Shown: positions 23,633 through 33,269 of the stretch, one piece after another
How the letters are laid out: the number at the start of each line of letters is the position of its first letter
Numbering within the stretch: position 1 is the first letter of the stretch
Assembly: GCF_021462225.1 (NCBI RefSeq)
Contig: NC_061800.1
Location: 9,271,002-9,335,001, forward strand
DNA from: Girardinichthys multiradiatus
Lineage: Eukaryota; Chordata; Actinopteri; Cyprinodontiformes; Goodeidae
Direction: 5' to 3'
Length of the DNA: 64,000 nt
Notes under the pieces: model-generated
Database searches by the model: none
Seen by the model: the letters and a program-made list of their open reading frames with translations, nothing else
What the model was told of the DNA's origin: nothing
Made by a program: the position numbers and the translations under genes

Positions 23633-24313
23633 TTATTGTACATATCCGTGATTGCTATGGAAGCCTTGTACCGATTTCTGTTCATATAAAACCGTCTCTG
23701 CAATTGTTTTCACTCTGAAGTCATCTGCTTGTATGAGTCGAAGTGTCGGAAGTTTCTGAATAGCAGGAAGGAGCTTGGGGTTTATGAGTCGTTGCACGAT
23801 GCATTGAAAGTTGATTTGGTAATACTCCTCCTCTAATATCTCCAGGCACTGATGCTGTCGTTGGCTTGGGTGGTTCGTTATGCACCCGTAACAGGTTTCT
23901 TTGAGATAGTTCAAACAGGTTATGTTGAATAAATGAAGTATTGCTGTTTTCACCGTATTGATAAGAGCGGTTGAGATCCAACCGTCAATTTCATCAACCT
24001 GATTACTCTCCTCCTTCTCTGGTGAAGGCTGAGGGGAAGGTATCGGGTCTGGAGTTTGTCGGGAGGGTGAGTACCTGATGGTTGCCTCGTCCTCCACGAT
24101 CACCTTCTTGTCTTCAGGTTGGATATCTGTCTGTACAGATTCAGGCACGCATAGCGGTGAATAGAGGTAGGGAGAAGGCGGATGATACGATCTGAGGTTG
24201 TATCCTGTAGGTGTGCCTGGACTGAAGAGGGATTCAGAGAGCTGCGACGATGAGGTGGCTGGTGAGTAGAGGTCCCAGTATGGTGTTTTCCCGTATGCTC
24301 CATACATTCTCAA
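23633..24313 (-). CDS. Polinton accessory protein with Cys/His motif, function unknown
   Basis: An intact 226-codon frame beginning MRMYGAYGKTPYW. The N-terminal 130 residues are rich in Ser, Pro and Tyr and look disordered. The C-terminal third carries CYGC-x4-HPSQ-x2-H-x-C (about residues 145-163), which looks like a zinc-binding site, followed by EYYQINF and a helical end. The motif is kept in the broken unit 2 copy (51569-52326). I have the impression of having seen similar Cys/His motifs in large-DNA-virus-like fish elements, but cannot name a family. It sits between integrase and the left-facing regulatory region near 24320-24410. Annotated as unknown. Confidence 0.6.
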   Translation of the reverse strand: MRMYGAYGKTPYWDLYSPATSSSQLSESLFSPGTPTGYNLRSYHPPSPYLYSPLCVPESVQTDIQPEDKKVIVEDEATIRYSPSRQTPDPIPSPQPSPEKEESNQVDEIDGWISTALINTVKTAILHLFNITCLNYLKETCYGCITNHPSQRQHQCLEILEEEYYQINFQCIVQRLINPKLLPAIQKLPTLRLIQADDFRVKTIAETVLYEQKSVQGFHSNHGYVQ

Positions 24314-24416
24314 GGTCTGCTACCCGCCGTTGTGAAGAAGAGTCTGTGAGCTCACAGTTAGACCCTGATATATAGCGCAGGAAAGGGGGAGGGTCCTCAA
24401 AAAGGGGGTTGGGTAC

Positions 24417-24915
24417 TCAAAAGAGTGTGGGCTTTAGATCCACAACTGGGAACGTCAGCATTCTTTTCACTGATATAACATCAGTCCAGCAGCGTGAGTT
24501 TCGGAAAAGGTTGGAAAGACGCTGTCTAATTTCATTCATCTTCTCAGCCCAAGCATCATACGGTAGAGCCAGCACTGCCTTGAATACACCGCACTTCGGA
24601 TTGAATGCCTCCAACACAAACAGATCTGAGGAGATTGTCTGGTTGTTCTTAAGTTTGCTTGCCTGAAAAGACCAGCGGCCATTTGCTGTGGTTTTTGACC
24701 CCCACACTGCACTAAAGAGAGGTTCTCTCACAGCTATTTCAACATCGGAAGGATGAGGACACATTCTCATCCTTTTCGCTGGTCGAGGAGAGCTTTCATC
24801 TTCATCCTCCCTCTCGTACACTGAGACTGATTCAGGGTTATCGTTAAGATGTGGGATTGCCAGCCATAACACAGCCCAGTCGTTGTGGGTGAGAGTACAC
24901 AGAGCCAATGATCCA
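24417..24915 (-). pseudogene. Polinton gene of unknown function, 3' part, cut by L2 insertion
   Basis: A 163-codon frame (24908-24417), rich in charged residues at its start (EREDEDESSPRPAKRMRM, which resembles a nuclear localisation signal), then a folded-looking part with AVWGSKTTANGRW and LALPYDAWAEKMNEI. The upstream part of the same gene seems to lie beyond the L2 element at 27010-27335, because the reading frame on the far side runs into the target duplication. No family recognised. The unit 2 equivalent (52440-52770) lacks the charged stretch. Confidence 0.4.
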
Positions 24916-27002
24916 TTAAATACCTCGTCTTGGCGCCACAGATGGTCGCCTCGGTGTGTTGGTGCGAACTGTTTTGTTTTGTTTTTTGCTTTAAAATGGT
25001 CTTCTGTGATGGTACCCGGAGCTCTCTCACCAGAGAAGAACTCATGAACATCAGGGCTACTACACCAGAGGAGTTATTTCCCACATTTCTGCCTACTGCT
25101 CCGGAATATTTGGACATTCTGATCAAAGGTGCGCTCACCTTTGCTCATGCGGTGAAATGCCGGAAGAGTGGGAAACGGGCTGGGGTTCTGGTACGTCTTC
25201 GCCAGCGTGGACTACGAACACCGTTACCTGGAATATTTCTCTCTAACGTGCGCTCACTTCTCAACAAAATTGAGGAACTACAACTGCTGTTGGGGAAAAA
25301 CAGGGACTTTTATTCATCAACAGTGTTGTGCTTCACGGAGACGTGGCTGTGTGGATTAATACCGGACTCTGCGCTGCAGCTGGCAGGATTCCAGCTCTAC
25401 AGTGCGGACAGAGACACGGAACTCTCTGGCAAAGTGAAAGGTGGAGGAATCTGTTTCTACCTCAACAGTAGTTGCAACGACGTGACAGTGATTCAGCAGC
25501 ACTGTTCTCCACACCTGGAAGGCTTCATCATAAACTGTAAGCCTTTCTATTCCCCCCATGAGTTCACTTCGTTCATCCTGGTCGGTGTTTACATCCCGCC
25601 GCAAGCTAAAGTGCAGGTCACACAGCGCATGCTCGCCAACCAGATACTGAGTGTGGAGCGGACCAACCTGGACTCCTTAGTTATCGTCGTTGGTGACTTT
25701 AGCAAAAGTAATCTCACCCACAAACTCCCCAAATATAGACAGTTTATTAAATGTCCGACCAGAGAGGACAACATTCTGGATCACTGTTACACCACCATCA
25801 GAGACGCTTATCACGCCGTCCCACGTGCTGCACTGGGCCAATCTGACCACATTATGGTCCACCTGATTCCTGCATGCAGGCAGAAAAAGCTCTGCAAACC
25901 TGTTGTGAGGACGACAAGGAAGTGGAGCAGTGAGGTTGTGGAGAATCTCCAGGCGTGTTTAGGCTGTACAGACTGGGATGTGTTCAGGACTAATACCAAC
26001 AGTCTGGACGAGTACACAGAGGCTGTGACTTCCTACATCAGCTTCTGTGAGGACACCTGTGTACCATCATGCACCAGGGTGAGTTACAACAACGACAAAC
26101 CCTGTTTCACAGCCAAACTCAGAAGGTTAAGACTGGATAAGGAAGAGGCCTTCAGGAGTGGGGACAAAGATATATACAGAGAGGCCAAGTACAAGTTTGG
26201 CAAAGCAGTGAAAGAGGCCAAACGACTGTACTCTGAGAAGCTCCAAAACCAGTTCTCAGCCAACGACTCTGCGTCTGTCTGGAAAGGGCTCAGGCAGATC
26301 ACCAACGACAAGCCGAAAGCCCCCCACTCCATCAACGACCGACGCCTCGCCAACGACCTGAACGAGTTCTACTGCCGCTTTGAAAGACAAAGGACAGTCC
26401 TGCAACCATCCCCCACGACACCCCCCAACACCTGCAGCCACAATCCACCACCCCCACCTCCCCAACCTCAAGAGGGGCCTTGGCACCTCCAACCCCCACC
26501 CTGAAGTTCCCCCCCACCAGCCCCCTACCCACGCCGGGGTCGGCTCTTTCGATCCAGGAGAGGGACGTCAACTGCGGTCCATCAGGACCGAAACCTCACG
26601 CCACAAGAACAGTTTTTTTCCCATTTGCCACCAGCCTTGTTAAAAAAGCCCGGAAACCACCCTGACACTCTCCCTTTCCCCCACACCCCCCCTTTTTTTT
26701 ACTGACAGGACACTTGTAACTTGTAACTCTATGCGTTACATTAACGCTCAGCTTGGACTCCTGCTTTACTTGCACTGACATACTTGCACAATGATCACCT
26801 GCACTGTTGTATCGCTCTGGCATCCTATACTGCTCTACATTTACTCTCACTCACTTAAAACTGTGCACATATATTTATATTATATTGTAGATATGTTTAT
26901 ACTGTTTAATTTGTATTGTATTGCACCGACTACGCCAAAACAAATTCATTGTATGTCCAAAAACGTACTTGGCAATAAAGCTTTTCTGATTCTGATTCTG
27001 AT
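24916..27002 (+). mobile_element. L2-like LINE, RT-deleted, with target duplication
   Basis: Flanked by TGATCCA at 24909-24915 and 27003-27009. The 3' end carries the tail repeat (attctg)n at 26985-27002. The interior starts with 5' UTR and a long coding frame at 24930, carrying an apurinic-type endonuclease domain. It then jumps to the C-terminal and 3' UTR sequence seen in the L2 at 49486-51122. The reverse transcriptase is missing. The insertion splits a Polinton gene. Confidence 0.8.
24930..26504 (+). pseudogene. L2-like LINE ORF2 remnant: endonuclease without reverse transcriptase
   Basis: The 524-codon frame contains an endonuclease/exonuclease/phosphatase-type domain: FLSNVRSLLNKIEEL, CFTETWL, GGGICFYLN, and VVGDF later on. 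A linker region follows with FNKAVKEAKRLY-like helices and VWKGLRQITNDK. The frame ends in proline-rich sequence at 26390-26504, where an internal deletion joins the linker to C-terminal sequence (LRSIRTETSRHKNSFF at about 26573-26620, in another frame). It cannot transpose autonomously. By comparison, the LINE at 49486-51122 keeps the reverse transcriptase but lacks this endonuclease. The clade call L2-like rests on domain order and the short 3' tail repeat. Confidence 0.7.
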
Positions 27003-27009
27003 TGATCCA

Positions 27010-27335
27010 ATTGATACAGGCAGAGCTCTCCTATTTCGTACATGAAAATATATCCCCAGCTACCACTCAGGCCATATGGTTCCAAATACCACTCTTCCTG
27101 CAGAATGTCGAATGGAGGCCTTTGTATCTTGCATAGGTAATATGTTGATTTCTTCGGGGCATCCAATTCACGGCGTGTATGCCTGTAGACGGTTACTGGC
27201 GTTTCACACAGAAGAGACGTACGTCTTAGCTGACCTGAGGCCTCTTTTTCATCCATTGTTGTTGTTGAAGATGGATCATCATCTGCAGAGTATGTTACAA
27301 TAGGAATTCCGATAGGTATCTCAGATGAGGAAGTA
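27010..27335 (-). pseudogene. Fragment of unknown Polinton gene, 5' part, cut by DD37E element
   Basis: Open frame of about 105 codons upstream of the L2 insertion, with SSSEIPIGIPIV, a TVYRHTRRELDAPKK stretch and EEWYLEPYGLSGSWGYIFMY. Its true 5' end is lost in the transposon at 27336. In unit 2 the corresponding piece is at 52771-53067, joined directly to the 24417-24743-type sequence by a deletion. Function unknown. Confidence 0.35.
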
Positions 27336-28557
27336 CAGGGGTAGGACAATGAAACCGAAACACCTGGTTGTAGACCACAATAATTTATTAGTATGGTGTA
27401 GGGCCTCCTTTTGTGGCCAGTACAGCATCAATTAATCTTGGGAATGACATATACAAGTCATGCACAGTGGTCAGAGGGATTTTAAGCCATTCTTCTTGCA
27501 GGATAGTGGCCAGGTCACTACGTGATACTGGTGGAGGAAAACGTTTCCTGACTCGCTCCTCCAAAACACCCCAAAGTGGCTCAATAATATTTAGATCTGG
27601 TGACTGTGCAGGCCATGGGAGATGTTCAACTTCATTTTCATGTTCATCAAACCAATCTTTCACCAGTCTTGCGTTGTGTATTGGTGCATTGTTATCCTGA
27701 TACACGGCACCGCCTTCAGGATACAATGTTTGAACCATTGGATGCACATGGTCCTCAAGAATGGTTTGGTAGTCCTTGGCAGTGACGCGCCCATCTAGCA
27801 CAAGTATTGGGCCAAGGGAATGCCATGATATGGCAGCCCAAACCATCACTGATCCACCCCCATGCTTCACTCTGGGCATGCAACAGTCTGGGTGGTACGC
27901 TTCTTTGGGGATTCTCCACACCGTAACTCTCCTGGATGTGGGGAAAACAGTAAAGGTGGACTCATCAGAGAACAATACATGTTTCACATTGTCCACAGCC
28001 CAAGATTTGTGCTCCTTGCACCATTGAAACCGACGTTTGGCATTGGCATTGGTGACCAAAGGTTTGGCTATAGGAGCCTGGCCGTGGATATTGACACTGT
28101 GGAGCTCCCGACGGACAGTTCTGGTGAAAACAGGAGAGTTGAGGTGCACATTTAATTCTGCCGTGATTTGGGCAGCCGTGGATTCATGTTTTTTGGATAC
28201 AATCCAGGTTAGCACCCAAACATCCCTTCCCGACAGCTTCCTCTTGCGTCCACAGTTAATCCTGTTGGATGTAGTTCGTCCTTCTTGGTGGTATGCTGAC
28301 ATTACCCTGGATACCGTGGCTCTTGATACATCAGAAAAACTTGCTGTCTTGGTCACAGATGCGCCAACAAGATGTGCACCAACAATTTGTCCTCTTTTGA
28401 ACTCTGGTGTGTCACCCATAATGTTGTATGCATTTCAATATTTTTAGCAAAACTGTGCTCTTACCCTGCTAATTGAACCTTCACACTCTGATCTTACTGG
28501 TGCAATGTGCAATCAATGAAGACTGGCTACCAGGCTCATCCAATTTAGCCATGAAAC
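27336..28557 (-). mobile_element. DD37E Tc1-like transposon, right terminal repeat lost
   Basis: The left end begins CAGGGGTAGGACAATGAAAC next to a TA (27334-27335). The element is in the same site as the copy at 53068-54294, which keeps both ends. Here the right end stops at about 28557 and joins host sequence (aaaaaacaaaaagcagg) that in unit 2 lies about 570 bp beyond the element. So a deletion removed the right inverted repeat and flanking DNA. The transposase frame is complete. Confidence 0.85.
27388..28419 (-). CDS. Tc1-like transposase, DD37E type, intact
   Basis: A 343-codon uninterrupted frame, the usual length for Tc1-family transposases. The N-terminus has a paired-like helix-turn-helix (RGQIVGAHL, SRATVSRVMSAYHQEGRT), then a second HTH region with GRKRKLSGRD. 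The catalytic triad is visible: D in LFSDES, D in VYQDNNAP and E in NIIEPLW, with 37 residues between the last two. That spacing is DD37E rather than the DD34E of classic Tc1. It probably encoded a functional cut-and-paste enzyme, but this copy has lost its right inverted repeat. The copy in unit 2 has a damaged transposase. Confidence 0.9.
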   Translation of the reverse strand: MGDTPEFKRGQIVGAHLVGASVTKTASFSDVSRATVSRVMSAYHQEGRTTSNRINCGRKRKLSGRDVWVLTWIVSKKHESTAAQITAELNVHLNSPVFTRTVRRELHSVNIHGQAPIAKPLVTNANAKRRFQWCKEHKSWAVDNVKHVLFSDESTFTVFPTSRRVTVWRIPKEAYHPDCCMPRVKHGGGSVMVWAAISWHSLGPILVLDGRVTAKDYQTILEDHVHPMVQTLYPEGGAVYQDNNAPIHNARLVKDWFDEHENEVEHLPWPAQSPDLNIIEPLWGVLEERVRKRFPPPVSRSDLATILQEEWLKIPLTTVHDLYMSFPRLIDAVLATKGGPTPY

Positions 28558-28795
28558 AAAAAACAAAAAGCAGGAGGCACCAAACTGTACCTCGCTCGAA
28601 GCTTTGGAGCTTTTTACAGCTCCGAATGAAGGCAGGATTCCATTCACTCATCTGGTCTTGATTCAGCCGGAAGTGGAGATGAAACTGATTTTGACGGGAT
28701 TGATCCTTCCGATGACATCTATGTATGTGTTTATGAAAAATTACTTGTTTCTGAGTTAGAGAAAACTAAGGAAAATATATAACTGAAAGAATTTA
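28558..28795. other. Unit-shared short segment with possible transposase N-terminus remnant
   Basis: Matches 54870-55067. One frame gives an acidic string (SAGSGDETDFD, DPSDDIYVC), reminiscent of the acidic N-termini of some DDE transposases, with stops nearby. No family can be supported. Ends at the target duplication ATTTA of the solo LTR. Confidence 0.3.
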
Positions 28796-29558
28796 TGTCG
28801 GGGTCTGGGAAATTGCTGCCTGCTGCTTACTCACCAGACGGCGCCAGAGCTCTTTGTGGGGGTGTGCAGCAGGTGTCGCCCTGAGGTTTAAAAGGAGCTC
28901 GTCAGCACTTTGTTGCATGAGTGTTTGCCTATAGTGATAACTTACTGGCCAAGTTAAGCTTGCTTAAACTGAGTTTTTTCTCCCAAGGACTCTTTGTGTA
29001 CTCCTTCTCAGGACTTCCTGACCCCCTGGCTCCAGTCTCGGTGTTGTTTCTCTAGCAAGATTCTAAGTACTTCTGACTTAAAGCTCCCTCGCTTATTAAG
29101 CTCCAGCTGGCTGACTCCAAGCTCCAAACCTCCAAGCAACCTGCAAGCAAACCTAGCCCACCCTCCAACGTGAGTCCTGAATCCAACACCAAGTATACTC
29201 ACCTCACACTTTCATCCTGGAAAGGCAATCCAAACTTGTGTTCATCCAAACCATTCATCTGAGGATTTCAAGTTCTACCTGTACAAACAGACATTCACCA
29301 ACCTCCCAGGCTCCGCTTTGTCTTCCCCCCCTTGGGCGACTTCCTTCAGCTCCACTCTGTAAGCAAACAAGATCTTCAAAATTCATCGCTAATCCCCTCA
29401 TCCACTTACCTGTTCTCTTTCTCCATACTGTTGGTGTGTTTCCAGTCCAGGGTCTGTTTCCTGAGGTTTTCTGTACAAGGAAAATAAATTGTTAAATATT
29501 TGTCTGTCTCCTGAGTGTTATCCTAATGTGAGTCAAAGCAGTTAAAGCTACCATGACA
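28796..29558 (+). mobile_element. Solo LTR (763 bp) with 5 bp target duplication
   Basis: Begins TGTC and ends GACA, flanked by ATTTA at 28791-28795 and 29559-29563. It contains a TATA-like tttaaaagg about 90 bases in and an AATAAA near 29482, consistent with LTR promoter and polyadenylation signals. No internal retroviral region is adjacent, so it is a solo LTR. Its ortholog in unit 2 is 55068-55845, 15 bp longer. Orientation is inferred from the signals. Confidence 0.8.
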
Positions 29559-29563
29559 ATTTA

Positions 29564-31104
29564 ACCATATTATGCATCATTATTTTAATATGAATGTTAT
29601 GGATACTTCGAAGACAAGTTTTTCTGTTTGCAGTGTTAATGATGAGGAGGAGAGAGAATAGACCTGAGGCATCCAGTGCTCTGAAGAGAGGCAGAGAGAG
29701 AGAGAAAGGAGTCAGCCTTCAGAAAACAGGAGCTGCATCAGTCGTTCCATTGGCAAGGAAGTAACTGTGAACAGGAACTGTCACAAGGCCTATAACAGCT
29801 CCACTGGTCAAATTGAAAGCTAATGTTTGGCTGTGATTGGACTATATGAAATAGTTTGTTGATGCTCATATTGTCTTTTAGCGTTCTGATTTTTTTTTTT
29901 TTTTTTTTGTATCATGATAAAAAATATAATTAGAATTTGTGTTCATCTGTGCTAAAGTTTCAACATAGTAACAAACAATTAATTTTTTTATTTTTTTTGC
30001 ACTTTTATTGTTTAAAGATGGTCTTATGAACATATGTGTGCTCATAGGTATCTGGGAAACTTAGAGATTTGTTTCCAATACTGTAAATAGTTTTGTTTTT
30101 TTATGCGCATCTTGTCCTTTCTAAAGTTGTTCACAATGTTTATTGGGCTAATTATCGATTCTTTAAGACACAGTGATTTGTGAAACTCTTACTTCCTGAA
30201 TAAAATATTGGTAAAGCCTTGTTTTATTCTTGTAAACCCAACATCATTTGCTTTTCCATCACATAAGCTGGATATATTATACCTCTAGTAACTAGCATAA
30301 CATTCTTATAATGTATGTATGCCATAAAGGGAGATGTAGACTATGAGTAACATTTGTTTCCCTTACAGTAGTTCAAAACATTTCCATTGTTCTTCTTTAA
30401 CAAATGTTTTGTTTTTTTCCAGTACCACAGAGCTTGTCATCAAGGAAGGCTAGAGAAGACCCATATATAAGATTGTACGTTATCGTTCAAGCAGACATCT
30501 CTTGCCCATCATTCAAAGTACATTCAAAGAGGAAGCTTATGGTCTTCTCCAGGGCGAAGGTTACAATCACATAAATGTGAACCATCAATAATTTTTTGTT
30601 AACCCCATTACAGGTCCTCAAAATAGAATCTTAAGAGATTTTGTGGTATCTGCAAGTCAACAATCTGGAGATTAAGAGGGAACCGCACAGAAAAGGTATC
30701 ATAGAAATGGACTACTTGGAATGCTTCTAAATAACATAAGAAAATAATATCCCGGGTAAACTGTGTGTGGAAATGTGTTAAAGTATCTGTCGGCAGCAGC
30801 CTGAAACCCCTGTACCTAAAATTGTGGTTTTATTTGGCTAAATTGTCTTTTTTTTTCTTCTGTTAGGAGTAGGTCCTTACTTCTCTCTCTCCAATGGAAC
30901 AATGTAGATACTTAAGAGACTTGAAGATGTTTTGTTTTTAAAGATGTGTTTTGTGTAGATTTTGTTCGCTGTAGTAATTATTGTGTAGTCTTAAGCTGTT
31001 TACAGTTTCAAAATTTATTTTAAAATTGAAATAAATCAATGAAGTTATACCATTTATTTAAACTAGGATACATTAAATGCCTGCCAAATCAAACTATGGT
31101 TTTC
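29564..31104. other. Unit-shared 5' flank, no gene seen
   Basis: No supported gene. A stretch near 29640-29825 resembles a basic open frame in unit 2 (55927-56118) but is frameshifted here. Near 30421 an acceptor-like ttttttccag precedes an exon-like piece that is about 45 bp shorter than in unit 2. Poly-T runs occur at 29890 and 30040. Confidence 0.5.
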
Positions 31105-31108
31105 ATAG

Positions 31109-32487
31109 TGTAGCCCCTGGCTAAAAACATGCACAAAACCTTTTGAATATTTACAAAATAATCAAAATATGATATTTTTATCAGAAATATAGTTGAGAGC
31201 CTGGTATTATGTTTTGAATAGGTAATCCAAGTGATTATGTCGATATATATGGCAGGGGTTGTTTACTATTGGTCATTTGGGAAAAACCGTAAACAACAGG
31301 AAAATGAAGCGGCTCTTGAGGCGACATGTGTATTTACATACGTATATTATTGTATATTATTGTTTGTTTGACTAATGTTTTGATTAGTCTAGAGACAATG
31401 GACAAAACCTCCTAGTTGTAACGGAAGTTACGGAGGAGGAGAGACAGGAAATGATGGGAAGAAGAAGGGAAGAAGAGGAGAGAGGACGAGCATGAGGAAA
31501 ATGGAGATTGCAGTTTATTTAGGCCGACCCTGAAGTCGGATAAGGATTTAACTGTTTCAGAGATTCTCTGCACAAGTTAAATCTAACTGCTGCAGTTACG
31601 ATATCTGCAGTAAGGTGTGGAAGTGCTACGGAGGAGGAAAAACACAGAGGAGAACCGCGGCTGATGCGATGAAACTTCGGCTGATCCGAGAAGACGAGAT
31701 GAATGTGTCAACCTGGCGACACTGGATCCAGCGTTACGGAGAAGTTTCTGTGCGATTTTTGTAGCGGAGGTGGAGTAACGTTGGTGGGAATCGACAAACT
31801 TCTGTGTGTCGGCGGAGCGGACACCTGTGGAGCAAACAAGTCTGAGTCATTTTAGGGTTATGCCTGGAAGAAGAGGATTTTCGTCTTGTGCATCGCACCC
31901 GCGTTTCATCAGGCCTGCAACGAGACCGTAAGCGGTACCGAACTGTGTGAGTGTGTGTGGGGCCCATGTGTGTTGTTGTCATAGTTAACAGTATTTCTTC
32001 TGATGAATGTATGGAGTTCTGATAAAAATGTGGATTCTGGTTATAGGTAAATCTATTAAAACGGTTGTTGGTTCTTGAAAAAAATAAGAGTTATTGGGGC
32101 AAGAAATAAAAGGTTGAGAAGGTAATGTGCCCAAATTGTTTTTTAATTTAGATTGAGGAATGGGTCGGCGAACGAACTAAGAGCTTTGCTCTGGTCTTGA
32201 CATTGGAGACTTGTAAGGTGTTGAGTACCCTGATCTTGGGGCTAAGCATTTATTTCTTTGCCCAAGTTTTCATTAAAAGAAACTGTTTCTGTTAGCAGGT
32301 TGTCTGGAATTATTTGTTATTTTGCTTAAAAGTATGGTAAATAGTTATCAGAGGAACAAGTATTGACTCAACATAGGCAAACCTACGTGGTATCTACCTT
32401 ATAATTTAAAGGACCCAAATAGACATCCCACCAGTCAGTTGAAGTTATTGTCCCTGTTAATATGGGACAGAGCAGTGGGGTGCTACA
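31109..32487. mobile_element. LTR-like insertion, 1379 bp, 4 bp target duplication, unit 1 only
   Basis: Starts TGTAGCCCC and ends GGGGTGCTACA, giving imperfect inverted termini with the retroviral TG...CA rule. It is flanked by ATAG at 31105-31108 and 32488-32491. The unit 2 site (about 57437) is empty, which defines both ends and shows insertion after the duplication. No gag or pol is seen, so it is best read as a long solo LTR. Confidence 0.7.
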
Positions 32488-32491
32488 ATAG

Positions 32492-33212
32492 TTTTTGAAA
32501 AAGGCAAGAAGAGGTTGTGATAAATATTTTATTAATTAAAAACCTAATGCATTTCAGGGTGTACTGTACTGCATGCCATGCTCTAGTTAAAATGTAACAT
32601 TTCAACAGTTCTTTCTTCATACCCTTCCTATGGTATAAATATATTTTAATGAAAAAAAGTACCAACCAGATATAGATAATAGATATAACTCATAAAGTAA
32701 CACGTCTGCCCTTACCCCACCTGTTAATGAACCCAGACAGCTCCTTTTTTACTCAAAAAACAAGTTAAGTGCAAAATGACCAAAACTGCAAAAGTAAAAA
32801 ATCAAGGAGTAAAATGACCATCATCCACCAAATTCCTGCTCTCTGTTTTAGTAGCCATACTGAATATACCTCTGAAGAAAATAGCTTCCTGTCACATAAC
32901 TACCTACACATGTTGTACTTCCTCTGACTTTATTTGAAACACTTCAGTAATGTTGACAAAAGCTAACTTACTTTTTTATTTAGTGACAAAATCTGCTAGT
33001 TTCCAACTAGTAAGTCCGACTTAAAATCTGCCATTACTTGTGGTGCTTTATTCTTATTGCACAGTAACATATTAAGATGTAATTAGTTAAAACTCCTATC
33101 GATAGTCAAGAAAAATCCTCAGTTCAAATTAAAGTTAAAAATTTTATATACTGTGGATGAGTGTAAACATTAATCTGTAGAGACCAGAGGAGGAGATATG
33201 GGAAGTAAAAAA
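32492..33212. other. Upstream region of TAAR copy 2
   Basis: No gene seen. It is almost identical to 57441-58136, upstream of copy 3. Olfactory-receptor control elements may lie here, but none can be recognised by eye. Confidence 0.5.
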
Positions 33213-33221
33213 ATATATAAA
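33213..33221 (+). promoter_or_regulatory. Possible TATA box of TAAR copy 2
   Basis: ATATATAAA lies about 50 bases upstream of the paired start codons at 33267-33272 and is kept at the same place in copy 3 (58137-58145). Spacing allows only a short 5' UTR, so this is a candidate only. Confidence 0.3.
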
Positions 33222-33269
33222 CCAAGCCAACACAGAAAAATCTGCTTAGAGAGCTGCAGATGTCTGATG

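Noticed and set aside
27413..28447. Several plus-strand frames of 60-136 codons
   Set aside because: They overlap the intact minus-strand DD37E transposase and repeat in the same way at 53145-54208, so they are antisense shadows.
33198..33269. Upstream in-frame ATG of TAAR copy 2
   Set aside because: It would place 24 charged residues before the family-typical N-terminus and overlaps the candidate TATA box; the ATG at 33267/33270 fits the family.
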